The position numbers and the translations under genes are program-made. From Terriglobia bacterium (GTDB lineage Bacteria; Acidobacteriota; Terriglobia; Bryobacterales; Bryobacteraceae), in assembly GCA_021325235.1 (NCBI GenBank), contig JAJPHN010000033.1:1-45010 (forward strand): DNA of 45,010 nucleotides, in the 5' to 3' direction. The notes below the pieces were generated by a model that saw only the letters and a list, made by a program, of their open reading frames with translations, was not told the origin of the DNA and made no database searches. This document shows, piece after piece, positions 16,438-25,177 of this stretch (the stretch's first letter is position 1; each line of letters opens with the position of its first letter).

Positions 16438-19400
16438 GTGACCAGAACCACCGAACCGCAGGATGGCGCGGCTCTCCGACTGCCATTTGGCCTCCTCTTT
16501 GAAGACATCTATTGCCGCGAGGGTTTACTGAAGCTCGATGAGCAGTTCCTGCGCGAACTCGGCGAATCGCATCCGGAACTGCGCGAGCAGTTGCTGGCGG
16601 CGCGCGCCAATCCTCCCGCTCCGCATATCAAGTCTGCTTCGGAACTGATTCTCGCGGTCGCTCCTTATGTAGAAGACTTCATCGGCAAACTCTTCGGCAT
16701 CGAAGGCGAGTTGCGCGTTTTGCAAACACGGCACTCCGAGCTGGCGCCTCTCTATTACGTTAAGCGCCAGTTCGTGCAGCGGAAGGCGCTGACCAAACAA
16801 ACTGCCGAAAGTGCCGCCCAGTTGGATGGTGTTGCTCTCGCGGCGCAGCTCGAAACGCTTTTCAACGAGCCGCTCACAGAATTCACCTTTGCCCGGCATG
16901 TCGCCAGCTGGCTCGAGCAGGAGCCGCTGCATGCGGAGCAGCTTCAGCTGGCGGCACACTACGCTGCCTGGGCTACGCTTTCGCCTGCGGGCCAGCGCAA
17001 GCATCAGCATGGCGTGCTTTTTAAAACGCCGCACAAGCTCGACATGCATCATCTCGTGCCGGTTGAGGAGGTGCATAAGGGCGATCTGGTGCAATTGCAA
17101 CTTGGCCAGGAACACTGGCGCCATCGCGAAGGCTTCCAGCTAACCGATGCCGGCACCGATCTCACCGGCGCGCTCGATCAGGCGCACTACTGCATCAAGT
17201 GCCACAACCAGGCGAAAGACAGCTGCTCGACCGGACTTAAAGAGAAAAACGGCGCATTCAAATCGAGCATATTCGGTGTGCCGCTGGCGGGTTGTCCGCT
17301 CGACGAAAAGATTTCCGAGATGAACCTCGCCAAGGAGCGCGGTAATCCGATCGGCGCGCTGGCGATCGTCACCATCGATAACGCGATGGCTGCCGGTACC
17401 GGACATCGCATTTGCAACGACTGCATGAAGTCGTGTATTTTCCAGAAGCAGGATCCGGTCGATATTCCGCAGATCGAAACACGCTCGCTCAAAGACGTTC
17501 TCGAACTGCCCTGGGGCTTCGAAATTTACAGCCTGCTCACGCGCTGGAACCCGCTGAACTTCGCGCGGCCGTATCCGAAAGCGCCGACCGGTTACAAAGT
17601 GCTGGTGGTTGGGCTCGGGCCCGCTGGGTTCACGCTCTCGCATCATTTAATGAATGACGGGCACACGGTCGTTGCCGTCGATGGTTTGAAGATCGAGCCG
17701 CTGCCGGCCGATATTTCGGGCGTTACACCATACGGCGAGCGCGTCCCGTTCCGCCCTTTGCGCGATATCACGGAAATTTACGAGCGCCTCGATGAACGTG
17801 TGCTGGCCGGCTTCGGCGGTGTTGCCGAGTATGGCATTACCGTTCGCTGGAACAAGAATTTTCTCAAAGTGATCCGGCTGCTGATCGAGCGGCGGCGCGA
17901 ATTTTCCATGTTCGGCGGCGTGCGTTTTGGCGGAACACTTACCGTCGAGAGTGCCTTCGAGCTCGGCTTCGATCACATTGCGCTTTGCGCGGGCGCGGGA
18001 CGTCCCACCGTGATTCCGATGAAGAATGGTCTGGTGCGCGGTGTGCGGCAGGCTTCCGATTTCCTCATGGCGCTGCAGTTGACCGGCGCTGCCAAGACCG
18101 ATTCGCTCGCCAATCTGCAGATCCGCATGCCGATTGCGGTGATTGGCGGCGGCCTGACTGCGATCGACACCGCCACCGAATCGCTCGCCTACTACGTCGT
18201 CCAGGTGGAGAAATTTCTGGTTCGCTACGAAGCGTTGCGCGAGGAAATTGGCGAGCGCGCCATTCAATCCGCCTGGACCAAAGAAGAAGCGGAAATCGCG
18301 CAGGAATTTCTGTCGCATGCCCGCGCCATTCGTGCCGAGCGCGCCGCGGCCGTCAAAGAAGGACGCCCGCCCAATCTGATCGCACTGCTCAATTCCTGGG
18401 GCGGTGTCACGATCGCCTACCGCCGCCGGCTCATCGACGCTCCCAGCTATACGCTCAATCACGAAGAAGTCGCTAAAGCGATGGAAGAAGGCGTTCGCTT
18501 CGCTGAATGCTTAACGCCCGAAGAAGTGCTAGTCGATGAGGCCAACACCGCCCGCGCGCTGGTGCTCGAGAAGCAGCGCTTTGATGAAGCGACCGGCAAG
18601 CTGGTCGCCACGGGCGAGCGCATCACATTACCCGCTCGTACCATTCTGGTCGCTGCCGGTACGCAGCCGAATACGGTGCTCGCGCGCGAAGACGAAGCCA
18701 ATTTCAAGCTCGATGGCCGCTATTTCCGCGCCGTTGACGAAAACGGTGAACCTGTAAAGCCCGAGCGTATCGCCAAGCCCGCCGAAGTGCGCGTGCTCGT
18801 TTCGCTTCACCCCGATGGCCGCGCCATCAGCTTCTTCGGCGACCTGCATCCGTCATTCTCGGGCAACGTTGTGAAGGCCATGGCCAGTGCCAAGCAAGGC
18901 TATCCCGTCATCTCGCGTGTGCTGGCGCGCCGTCAGCCCGAGAGCCCCGCGCCAGCCGAATTGCTCGCGCGTGTGAACCAAGAATTGCGCCCCGTCGTCG
19001 AGGACGTCATTCGTCTCACGCCCAACATTCTCGAAATTGTTGTCCGCGCGCCCATCGCCGCACGCGCTTTCCAGCCGGGGCAGTTCTATCGACTGCAGAA
19101 TTACGAATCGCTTGCGCCGCGCGTCGATGGCACGACGCTCGCCATGGAAGGACTCGCACTTACCGGGGCGTCAGTCAATCATGAGGAAGGACTGCTCTCG
19201 ACGATCGTGCTCGAAATGGGCGGATCCTCGGATCTCTGCACTCTGCTCAAACCCGGCGATCCGGTTATCCTGATGGGTCCAACCGGCACGCCCACCGAAA
19301 CGCCGGCGCAGGAAACCGTCCTCCTTGCAGGCGGCGGCCTCGGTAATGCCGTGCTCTTCTCCATCGGGCAGCAGTTACGCGCAGCCGGTTCGCGTGTGCT

Positions 19401-19971
19401 CTATTTCGCCGGCTACAAGAAGATCGTCGACCGCTACAAAGTGGAAGAGATTGAAGCCGCTGCGGACGTTGTCGTATGGGTCTGCGACGAAGCTCCGGGC
19501 TTTACGCCCGGGCGTGTGCAGGACAGCGCGTTTGTCGGTAATATTGTGCAGGCCATGGAAGCTTATGGCCGCGGCGAATTGGGCGATGGGGAAATCCCGC
19601 TCAGCTCGATTGATCGCCTGATCGTGATCGGCTCCGACGGTATGATGCGCGCGGTGCAGCAGGCTCGCCACAGCGTTCTGCGCCCTTATCTAAAGCCCGA
19701 TCATCACGCCATCGGCAGCATCAATTCGCCGATGCAGTGCATGATGAAGGAGATCTGCGCGCAGTGCCTGCAGGTGCACAAGGATCCCAAAACAGGAGAA
19801 GAAACCGTCGTCTTCTCCTGCTTCAATCAGGATCAGCCGCTCGACCACGTCGAGTTCAGTACGCTTCGCTCGCGTCTTTCACAAAACGGAGCGCAGGAAA
19901 AGCTCACCAAACTCTGGATCGATCATTGCCTGCGCGATCTGGGGGTGCGGCCCGAGTTAGTCGCGCAATAA
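16438..19971 (+). CDS. Large fused flavoprotein: GltD-like FAD/NAD domain plus PyrK/FNR-like domain
   Basis: A 1177-residue cytoplasmic redox protein. Residues 1-~245 form an unrecognised domain beginning LPFGLLFEDIYCREGLLKLD. A GltD/DPYD-type 4Fe-4S region follows, with Cys252, Cys255, Cys263, Cys286 and a second set near 327-334 (CNDCMKSC). Two Rossmann folds come next: VGLGPAGF at ~392 and IGGGLTAID at ~570. From ~840 on is a ferredoxin-reductase/PyrK-like domain, with an AGGGLGNAV nucleotide loop at ~965 and a [2Fe-2S]-type Cys1101, Cys1107, Cys1110, Cys1128. GTG 16438 is used because longer reading runs into ttcA. It is built to split or merge electrons between NAD(P)H, flavins and Fe-S centres; the partner and substrate are unknown. 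Confidence 0.85.
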   Translation: MTRTTEPQDGAALRLPFGLLFEDIYCREGLLKLDEQFLRELGESHPELREQLLAARANPPAPHIKSASELILAVAPYVEDFIGKLFGIEGELRVLQTRHSELAPLYYVKRQFVQRKALTKQTAESAAQLDGVALAAQLETLFNEPLTEFTFARHVASWLEQEPLHAEQLQLAAHYAAWATLSPAGQRKHQHGVLFKTPHKLDMHHLVPVEEVHKGDLVQLQLGQEHWRHREGFQLTDAGTDLTGALDQAHYCIKCHNQAKDSCSTGLKEKNGAFKSSIFGVPLAGCPLDEKISEMNLAKERGNPIGALAIVTIDNAMAAGTGHRICNDCMKSCIFQKQDPVDIPQIETRSLKDVLELPWGFEIYSLLTRWNPLNFARPYPKAPTGYKVLVVGLGPAGFTLSHHLMNDGHTVVAVDGLKIEPLPADISGVTPYGERVPFRPLRDITEIYERLDERVLAGFGGVAEYGITVRWNKNFLKVIRLLIERRREFSMFGGVRFGGTLTVESAFELGFDHIALCAGAGRPTVIPMKNGLVRGVRQASDFLMALQLTGAAKTDSLANLQIRMPIAVIGGGLTAIDTATESLAYYVVQVEKFLVRYEALREEIGERAIQSAWTKEEAEIAQEFLSHARAIRAERAAAVKEGRPPNLIALLNSWGGVTIAYRRRLIDAPSYTLNHEEVAKAMEEGVRFAECLTPEEVLVDEANTARALVLEKQRFDEATGKLVATGERITLPARTILVAAGTQPNTVLAREDEANFKLDGRYFRAVDENGEPVKPERIAKPAEVRVLVSLHPDGRAISFFGDLHPSFSGNVVKAMASAKQGYPVISRVLARRQPESPAPAELLARVNQELRPVVEDVIRLTPNILEIVVRAPIAARAFQPGQFYRLQNYESLAPRVDGTTLAMEGLALTGASVNHEEGLLSTIVLEMGGSSDLCTLLKPGDPVILMGPTGTPTETPAQETVLLAGGGLGNAVLFSIGQQLRAAGSRVLYFAGYKKIVDRYKVEEIEAAADVVVWVCDEAPGFTPGRVQDSAFVGNIVQAMEAYGRGELGDGEIPLSSIDRLIVIGSDGMMRAVQQARHSVLRPYLKPDHHAIGSINSPMQCMMKEICAQCLQVHKDPKTGEETVVFSCFNQDQPLDHVEFSTLRSRLSQNGAQEKLTKLWIDHCLRDLGVRPELVAQ

Positions 19972-19975
19972 CGGC

Positions 19976-20488
19976 TTATTTGCCCGCCTTCATCAGGTCT
20001 TTCGCGCCGCTCAGATGCTTGTCCAAAGTGGGAAGCGTCTGGGTGGCATAAGCCTTCACGTCCGCGTTTGTCCCGTCTTCGGACTCCTTTTTATACGCCG
20101 CGATTGCTTCCGTGTGCCCAGCGATCATTTCGTGCGCATATTTGCGATCGAATGCCGCGCCTTTCAGCTTCTCGAATGGCGCAATCATTTTTTCATGCTT
20201 CGCATCGAGGCCTTTGGGCACGGTCAGCCCGGCTTTGGTTGCAACGGCCGTGATCTGGTTGTAGTCCGCGGTGTGATCCTGGACGAGCGTCTGCGCGTAG
20301 TCCTTCACAGCCTGCGAACCAGCCTGATCGGCGGCCATCTGACCCAGGTGCGCTTCCGTCATATCCGTTTGCGCCGCCATGTCGACGAACTCCTGCGGGC
20401 TGAGTGCCGCGGCAGCAGGTTTTTTCTGCGCCAGCATCAGCGGACTCAAAACAGCAAGGCAAAGGAAACCTCTAACGATCGGTTTCAT
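19976..20488 (-). CDS. DUF4142 exported protein
   Basis: A 170-residue protein with a signal peptide (MKPIVRGFLCLAVLSPLML, cleaved near residue 20). A helical DUF4142 domain follows: LSPQEFVDMAAQTDMTEAHL, AVKDYAQTLVQDHTADYNQI, and a C-terminal GHTEAIAAYKKE and LPTLDKHLSGAKDL. The conserved His of QDH and the late His residues are at the family positions of this ferritin-like four-helix fold. The function of DUF4142 proteins is unknown; they are periplasmic and widespread in Proteobacteria and Acidobacteriota. The gene is divergent from the amylase at 20573 with an 84-nt gap that probably holds both promoters. It is convergent with the large flavoprotein, 4 nt away. Confidence 0.9.
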   Translation of the reverse strand: MKPIVRGFLCLAVLSPLMLAQKKPAAAALSPQEFVDMAAQTDMTEAHLGQMAADQAGSQAVKDYAQTLVQDHTADYNQITAVATKAGLTVPKGLDAKHEKMIAPFEKLKGAAFDRKYAHEMIAGHTEAIAAYKKESEDGTNADVKAYATQTLPTLDKHLSGAKDLMKAGK

Positions 20489-20572
20489 CTAGCATCTCTC
20501 CTGCCTGTTAGACGACGAAACCTCGCTTATCGCATCGGTATAAATACGGATTCGCGATACAGTCAGTACCGT

Positions 20573-22390
20573 ATGCGAGTCTGGGCCGCATTGTTTGTAA
20601 GCATCGCGTCGCTGGCGAACGCGGCAACGCTGGTCGCCAAAGTCGAGCCGCCGAACTGGTGGCCGGATCACACCCTGAATCCCGTCCGCGTTCTGATCCG
20701 CGGCTCCGGTCTGAGCGGCGCAACCGTCCAGGCGCGGGCGGGAATCGACGCTCAGAATGTTTTCGTGAACGCAAATGGGACGTATCTGCTGGTCGATTTG
20801 CGCATCGCACCGGGTCTGATGCCGGGCGAATATCCGCTGCACATTCGCACACCCCAGGGCACCGCAGACGCTCCGTTCCGGCTGGAAAAACCACTCGCCC
20901 CGCAGGGCCGCTTTCAGGGCTTCTCGCCGGACGATGTGATCTACCTGATCATGATGGACCGGTTCGCGGATGGCGATCCGGCAAACAACGATCCGGCAAT
21001 TTCGCGCGGTATGTTCGACCGTGCCGACCCGCACAGATATCACGGCGGTGATCTGCAGGGTATCATCGACCACCTGCCGTATCTCAAATCGCTCGGCATT
21101 ACCGCCATTTGGATCACGCCGGTTTACGACAACGTGAATCACCTGAATGAAAAACAGGCCGTTAACGGACAGGGAATCGCCGATTATCACGGCTACGGCA
21201 CGGTCGACTATTACGGCGTCGAAGAGCATTTTGGGGATCTGGCGCTTTTGCGGAAGCTGATCGATGCGGCACACGCTCTCGGGCTCAAGGTGATTCAGGA
21301 TCAGGTCGCAAATCATGTCGGCCCCGAGCACCCGTGGGTCGAAGACGAGCCGAAAATCACCTGGTTCCACGGCACGCCCGGTTCGCATATCAACGAGACC
21401 TGGCAAATCTGGAGCCTGCCCAATCCGCACGCCTCCGAAAGCATCAAGCGGGATGTGGTGAATGGCTGGTTCGCGAACGTGCTACCTGACTTAAACCAGG
21501 AAGACCCGGACGTCGCCCGTTACGAGATTCAAAATGCTCTCTGGTGGCTGGGCGAGGCCGGTTTCGACGGCATCCGCCAGGACACTCTGCCCTATGTTTC
21601 ACGCGCCTTCTGGCACGATTGGGCGAGCGCGCTCAAGCGCCAGTATCCGTCGGCGCGCGCAGTGGGCGAAGTGTTCGATCCGGATCCGGCTGTGCCGTCT
21701 TTCTTCCAGGGCGACATCGATAGCGTCTTCGATTTTCCTCTTTACTTCGCACTTCGCGATGTCTTCGCCCACAATGCTGCCATGGAACGTATTTCCCGAA
21801 TCTTCGCCCAGGATCGCCTGTATGCGAATCCGAACATGCTGGTGACCTTTTTGGGCAACCACGACGTTGTCCGCTTCCTGAGCGAGCCGGGTGCAAACGC
21901 CCAGCAGCTCAAACTCGCCTTTACGCTGCTTTTCACCGCGCGCGGCATTCCATCCATTTACTACGGCGACGAAATCGGGATGACGGGGGGTGCCGATCCC
22001 GATAACCGCCACGATTTTCCCGGCGGCTGGTCCGGCGATTCCCACAACGCCTTCGAAGTAAGTGGCCGCACAGCGGACGAAAACCACATCTGGAATTATG
22101 TCCACCAGTTGCTTGCGTTACGCGCGGGCTTCGAACCGCTTCGCCGCGGCACGATGGCCGAACTCGCTCTCGGCCGCGATACCTGGGTTTATGCGCGCCA
22201 AGCGGGCAAGCAGGCCGCTATCGTTGCGCTCAACAATGGCAGCAGCGCAGCCGATATCGCTGTCGCGTTTTCCATGGACGGAACCTACCGCGACGCGCTC
22301 GCCAACACACCCGCTCTTGCCATCCAAAGCGGCGCCGGGACCATCCATCTCGCACCGCACTCGGCCGCCATTTACGAAAATGAGCCTTGA
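20573..22390 (+). CDS. Secreted GH13 alpha-amylase / cyclomaltodextrinase-like enzyme
   Basis: A 605-residue glycoside hydrolase of family 13. A signal peptide (~18 residues, ending ANAA) leads into a cyclomaltodextrinase-type N-terminal beta domain (VEPPNWWPDHTLNPVRVLI). The (beta/alpha)8 barrel begins at DVIYLIMMDRFADGD. Catalytic residues are Asp337 in GIRQDT, Glu366 in VGEVFDP and Asp431 in GNHDVVRF. The usual first-region motif is DQVANHVG, and an all-beta C-terminal domain closes the protein. The N-terminal domain points to neopullulanase, SusA or cyclomaltodextrinase activity on maltodextrins rather than plain alpha-amylase. ATG 20573 is chosen because it begins the signal peptide. Its stop overlaps the next gene's ATG by one base. 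Confidence 0.92.
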   Translation: MRVWAALFVSIASLANAATLVAKVEPPNWWPDHTLNPVRVLIRGSGLSGATVQARAGIDAQNVFVNANGTYLLVDLRIAPGLMPGEYPLHIRTPQGTADAPFRLEKPLAPQGRFQGFSPDDVIYLIMMDRFADGDPANNDPAISRGMFDRADPHRYHGGDLQGIIDHLPYLKSLGITAIWITPVYDNVNHLNEKQAVNGQGIADYHGYGTVDYYGVEEHFGDLALLRKLIDAAHALGLKVIQDQVANHVGPEHPWVEDEPKITWFHGTPGSHINETWQIWSLPNPHASESIKRDVVNGWFANVLPDLNQEDPDVARYEIQNALWWLGEAGFDGIRQDTLPYVSRAFWHDWASALKRQYPSARAVGEVFDPDPAVPSFFQGDIDSVFDFPLYFALRDVFAHNAAMERISRIFAQDRLYANPNMLVTFLGNHDVVRFLSEPGANAQQLKLAFTLLFTARGIPSIYYGDEIGMTGGADPDNRHDFPGGWSGDSHNAFEVSGRTADENHIWNYVHQLLALRAGFEPLRRGTMAELALGRDTWVYARQAGKQAAIVALNNGSSAADIAVAFSMDGTYRDALANTPALAIQSGAGTIHLAPHSAAIYENEP

Positions 22391-23040
22391 TGAGAAAATC
22401 TGCTGTTCTCGCGCTTTCGTGTCTCCTGCTCAGCAGCTGTTCCATCCTCTACTTCAGCGCCATGGAACATCTCGGCAAGCAGAAGCGCGACATTCTGGTC
22501 CAGCGCATTCTCGCCGTCCGCAAAGATCAGCAGGCCACGCAGGAGCAGCTCAAGACCACGCTCGAAGCCTTCAAAGAAGTCACCGGTTTCCAGGGCGGCG
22601 ATCTTGAGAAGGTCTATAACCGGCTCAACAAAGAGTACGAGCGCTGCCAGTCGCGAGCCGATAAGCTCAAAGGCCGTGTCGATTCGGTCGACCAGGTCGC
22701 GCAGGCCATGTTCCGGGAGTGGGACGGCGAGATCCGGTCGATGCGCAATCGCTCGCTTCGCGATCAGAGCGAAAGTCTACTGCTCACCGCGCGACAGCAG
22801 CATGCGCAGTACATGCGGAAAATGCGCCGCACGGAGGAAAATATCCAACCCGTGCTGCAGGCTTTTCACGACCAGGTGATTTTTCTGAAGCACAACCTGA
22901 ACGCCCGCGCGATCAGCTCGCTCAAGAAGACCTCGGCCCAGATCGACGCGCAGGCGAGCGCGCTGATCCGCGACATCGACGCGTCCTCGCAGGAGGCCGA
23001 TCGTTATATTCAGACGCTCTCGCGTGCCGACACCAAGTAG
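22390..23040 (+). CDS. DUF2959 lipoprotein
   Basis: A 216-residue lipoprotein: MRKSAVLALSCLLLSSC gives a lipobox (Leu-Ser-Ser-Cys), followed by a mostly helical, charged domain with long coiled-coil-like stretches (DQQATQEQLKTTLEAFKEVT, RLNKEYERCQSRADKLKGRV). The C-terminal half has ISSLKKTSAQIDAQASALI. This composition and order match DUF2959, a family of unknown function. ATG 22390 overlaps the amylase stop (TGATG) and is preferred to the TTG just before it. The translational coupling to a secreted amylase is unusual. A role in envelope organisation is only a guess from localisation. Confidence 0.85.
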   Translation: MRKSAVLALSCLLLSSCSILYFSAMEHLGKQKRDILVQRILAVRKDQQATQEQLKTTLEAFKEVTGFQGGDLEKVYNRLNKEYERCQSRADKLKGRVDSVDQVAQAMFREWDGEIRSMRNRSLRDQSESLLLTARQQHAQYMRKMRRTEENIQPVLQAFHDQVIFLKHNLNARAISSLKKTSAQIDAQASALIRDIDASSQEADRYIQTLSRADTK

Positions 23041-23127
23041 AGTCCTGAGGCTGGCGATCCGAAACGAATGGTATGGGTCCGTAGCAGCGCCGTCACAATA
23101 CCAATCCCTGGGGATGCTTGCCTGACC

Positions 23128-23147
23128 GGGAACACTCCACTGTTCCC
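23128..23147 (+). terminator. Possible rho-independent terminator after the amylase-DUF2959 pair
   Basis: GGGAACA-CTCCAC-TGTTCCC forms a perfect 7-bp stem with a 6-nt loop, followed by TTCAAATTC rather than a clean T-run. It lies between two convergent genes (ends at 23040 and 23184), the right place for a terminator. The poor T-tract keeps confidence moderate. Confidence 0.45.
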
Positions 23148-23183
23148 TTCAAATTCAACGACAGCTAACGAACGGATCGTGGT

Positions 23184-24095
23184 TCACTCCGGCTCGCGAT
23201 TGCCCGCCAGATGCGCCAGCTTCGCGGGATTGGTGACCAGGTAAATCGCCTCGATGCGTCCATTCTTCTCGCGGAACGTCATCACCGATCGCGGCTTGCC
23301 GTTCATATACGAGATAACCCCCGGCTCGCCGTTGATCTCGGTAATGCGCGGCTCCAGACCATGTTCGACCAGCTTGCGGAATCCAATCGCTCCGCTTGCC
23401 ACGTTCGCGGCTCCTCGCACCGGCTCCCGGGAAGCGAAGCCTGCGGGGCCATCGGCATAGAGCACCACATCCTGTGCCAATACCGAAACCAGCGCTTCGG
23501 CATTTCCGTTCCGGGCAGCTTCAAGGAAGGTTTCGAGCAAATGCCGGTGCTTCTCGCGCGAGCCCTCAAATCGCGGGCGCATCGACCCGACGTGTTGCCG
23601 CGCGCGCCGCAGAATCTGGCGGCAGTTCGCCTCCGATTGATTCAAAATCGAGCTGATTTCGCTGTACTCGTACTCGAATACCTCGCGCAGAAGAAAGACA
23701 GCGCGCTCCATCGGCGTGAGCCTTTCGAGCAGGACCAGAAATGCCATCGAAAGTGTTTCATCTACCCGAATCAGAGCCAGCGGATCGCCGTCCTGGCCGG
23801 TCACGACGGGTTCCGGGAGCCATTCACCGACATACTGTTCCCGCTGCACGCGCGCCGATTGCAGTTGAGTGATGCACAGCCGGGTGATGATCGTCATCAA
23901 AAAGGCACGCGGCGATCGGATTTCGTCGTCCGCTGCCTGCAGCCAGCGGAGAAAGGTCTCCTGCAGCATGTCTTCGGCATCGACCACCGTCCCCAGCATG
24001 CGATAGGCAACGGAAAAGAGCAGTCCACGATACTGCTCGAACTCCGCCAGGCGTTTCGCATCGCGTGAGGAAGCTTCCACCTCATCCGCTTGCAT
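23184..24095 (-). CDS. ECF41-type RNA polymerase sigma factor with SnoaL-like C-terminal domain
   Basis: A 303-residue sigma factor. Region 2 (~20-90) has YRMLGTVVDAEDMLQETFLRW; region 4 (~120-175) has LTPMERAVFLLREVF and YSEISSILN. The linker carries GEWLPEPV, the WLPEP motif typical of ECF41. The C-terminal ~120 residues are a SnoaL/NTF2-like domain (LLETFLEAARNGNAEALVSV, then ADGPAG), ending with NPAKL, a variant of the ECF41 NPDKL motif. In this group the C-terminal extension both restrains and is needed for activity, replacing a separate anti-sigma factor. Its start overlaps the stop of a free-standing SnoaL-like gene by 14 nt. ECF41 neighbours are usually oxidoreductases or carboxymuconolactone decarboxylases, none of which is seen here. 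Confidence 0.9.
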   Translation of the reverse strand: MQADEVEASSRDAKRLAEFEQYRGLLFSVAYRMLGTVVDAEDMLQETFLRWLQAADDEIRSPRAFLMTIITRLCITQLQSARVQREQYVGEWLPEPVVTGQDGDPLALIRVDETLSMAFLVLLERLTPMERAVFLLREVFEYEYSEISSILNQSEANCRQILRRARQHVGSMRPRFEGSREKHRHLLETFLEAARNGNAEALVSVLAQDVVLYADGPAGFASREPVRGAANVASGAIGFRKLVEHGLEPRITEINGEPGVISYMNGKPRSVMTFREKNGRIEAIYLVTNPAKLAHLAGNREPE

Positions 24096-24462
24096 CGTTT
24101 CCTGTCCCGTGTGCCGGGCGAATATCCATCCGGCAGATCAATTCGCCGCGAAACGTGTAGATATGGTTTACCAGCTGATCGAGCAGCACATTCCCGGCGC
24201 TGTCGCGCACCACCTGGTGAACGCGCACAGCAACGCGATCGGCATCGATTTCGTCGATTGCCACTGGAGTGACCTGCGGGTCGATCGAAGCCCATTGTCC
24301 GTCCCAGTAAGCGCGGATCGCCTCGTATCCCAAGAGCCGAGTTCCGAGAATCGCGTTTGGCCAGTCGACATCTTCCGTCATCAAATCGAAAACCGCCCTG
24401 GCATCCCGGCGATTGAATGCCTCATATGCTTTGCTGATGCGCTCTCTTTTCGACACTTCCAC
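24082..24462 (-). CDS. SnoaL-like (NTF2 superfamily) protein
   Basis: A 126-residue single-domain protein of the SnoaL/NTF2 fold: an N-terminal helix pair (RISKAYEAFNRRDARAVFDL), the MTEDVDWPNAILGTRLLGYE strand-loop, AIRAYWDGQW, then beta strands ending IYTFRGELICRMDIRPAH. Proteins of this fold bind or isomerise small hydrophobic molecules, but the fold alone does not define a reaction. It overlaps the sigma-factor gene (14 nt) and the upstream membrane-protein gene (41 nt), so the three are one transcriptional unit. The same fold occurs as the sigma factor's C-terminal domain, which suggests shared ligand sensing or a past duplication; that is inference. Confidence 0.85.
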   Translation of the reverse strand: MEVSKRERISKAYEAFNRRDARAVFDLMTEDVDWPNAILGTRLLGYEAIRAYWDGQWASIDPQVTPVAIDEIDADRVAVRVHQVVRDSAGNVLLDQLVNHIYTFRGELICRMDIRPAHGTGNDASG

Positions 24463-25012
24463 CTCGCTGACGGTTCAAGTGTAGCTTCTGTCCTCGCGGA
24501 AGCGCGCCCAGCCAGCAGATCAACACGCACGCAAGAGTCGCGATCAACGAGGCCGCCGCGTTCGGTTTCGTGGTCATCAGAAACACTGCGGCCACGAGCA
24601 GGCCGACTCGCACGCTCAAAGAAACCTTCAACATCGGTGCCTGGACCTGGCGCAATGCCTCTTGGCGTCTGCCTGCTCCTTCCGCGAACGCCCTGCGCGC
24701 GCGGTTCAGCCTGCGAGCCGAAATTCCCGCCAGTGCGCCAAACGCGAGCACGATCCCGACCGCCACTTTCGGCCATGCCCGTTGCCACATCGCGAGCCGG
24801 TCCGTAAGATAGCCGCCCGAAAGAAGAAGAAAAAGCAGGCAAACGGTCGCGAGCACCCGCATTCCCGGCATACCGCCCAGCCAGGTTTGCGTGTCCACGT
24901 CCCCGTCCACACGCCGCACCTGCCAAAGTGCAATCGCTTCAAAAACGAGCGCGCCGACGATGCCCAGCGTGGCCAGCACATGCAGAAACAGGATTGCCGA
25001 ATACAGTGTCAT
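24422..25012 (-). CDS. Hypothetical four-helix membrane protein (DUF2269-like)
   Basis: A 196-residue membrane protein starting at ATG 25012, which is preceded by an AGGACGAAG ribosome-binding site; a longer reading from 25066 adds only a basic non-membrane leader. Four hydrophobic segments are visible (LYSAILFLHVLATLGIVGAL, LATVCLLFLLLSGGYL, VAVGIVLAFGALAGI, VGLLVAAVFLMTT followed by a fifth weak one). The first helix with Leu-His-Val-Leu-Ala and the overall layout resemble DUF2269 membrane proteins, but I am not certain of the family. The basic, Gln-rich C-terminal tail lies over the start of the SnoaL-like gene. First gene of the sigma-factor operon. Confidence 0.65.
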   Translation of the reverse strand: MTLYSAILFLHVLATLGIVGALVFEAIALWQVRRVDGDVDTQTWLGGMPGMRVLATVCLLFLLLSGGYLTDRLAMWQRAWPKVAVGIVLAFGALAGISARRLNRARRAFAEGAGRRQEALRQVQAPMLKVSLSVRVGLLVAAVFLMTTKPNAAASLIATLACVLICWLGALPRGQKLHLNRQRGGSVEKRAHQQSI

Positions 25013-25177
25013 CTTCGTCCTGCAACTCAAGACCGGGGAGCCGCCGCGTCTGTGACAGCGCCACACAGGTGTGCCCGAGTATTTCTCTCTTGCGCGCGAC
25101 AGAGCAGAGTTTCCGTACTATTCCGAGTAATCAAAACAGCAGAGTAGCTGCATCTCCAGAACGATACGCGCGCTCTG

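Noticed and set aside
20015-20572. Extension of the amylase upstream of ATG 20573
   Set aside because: It would run antisense through the DUF4142 gene and hide the signal peptide.
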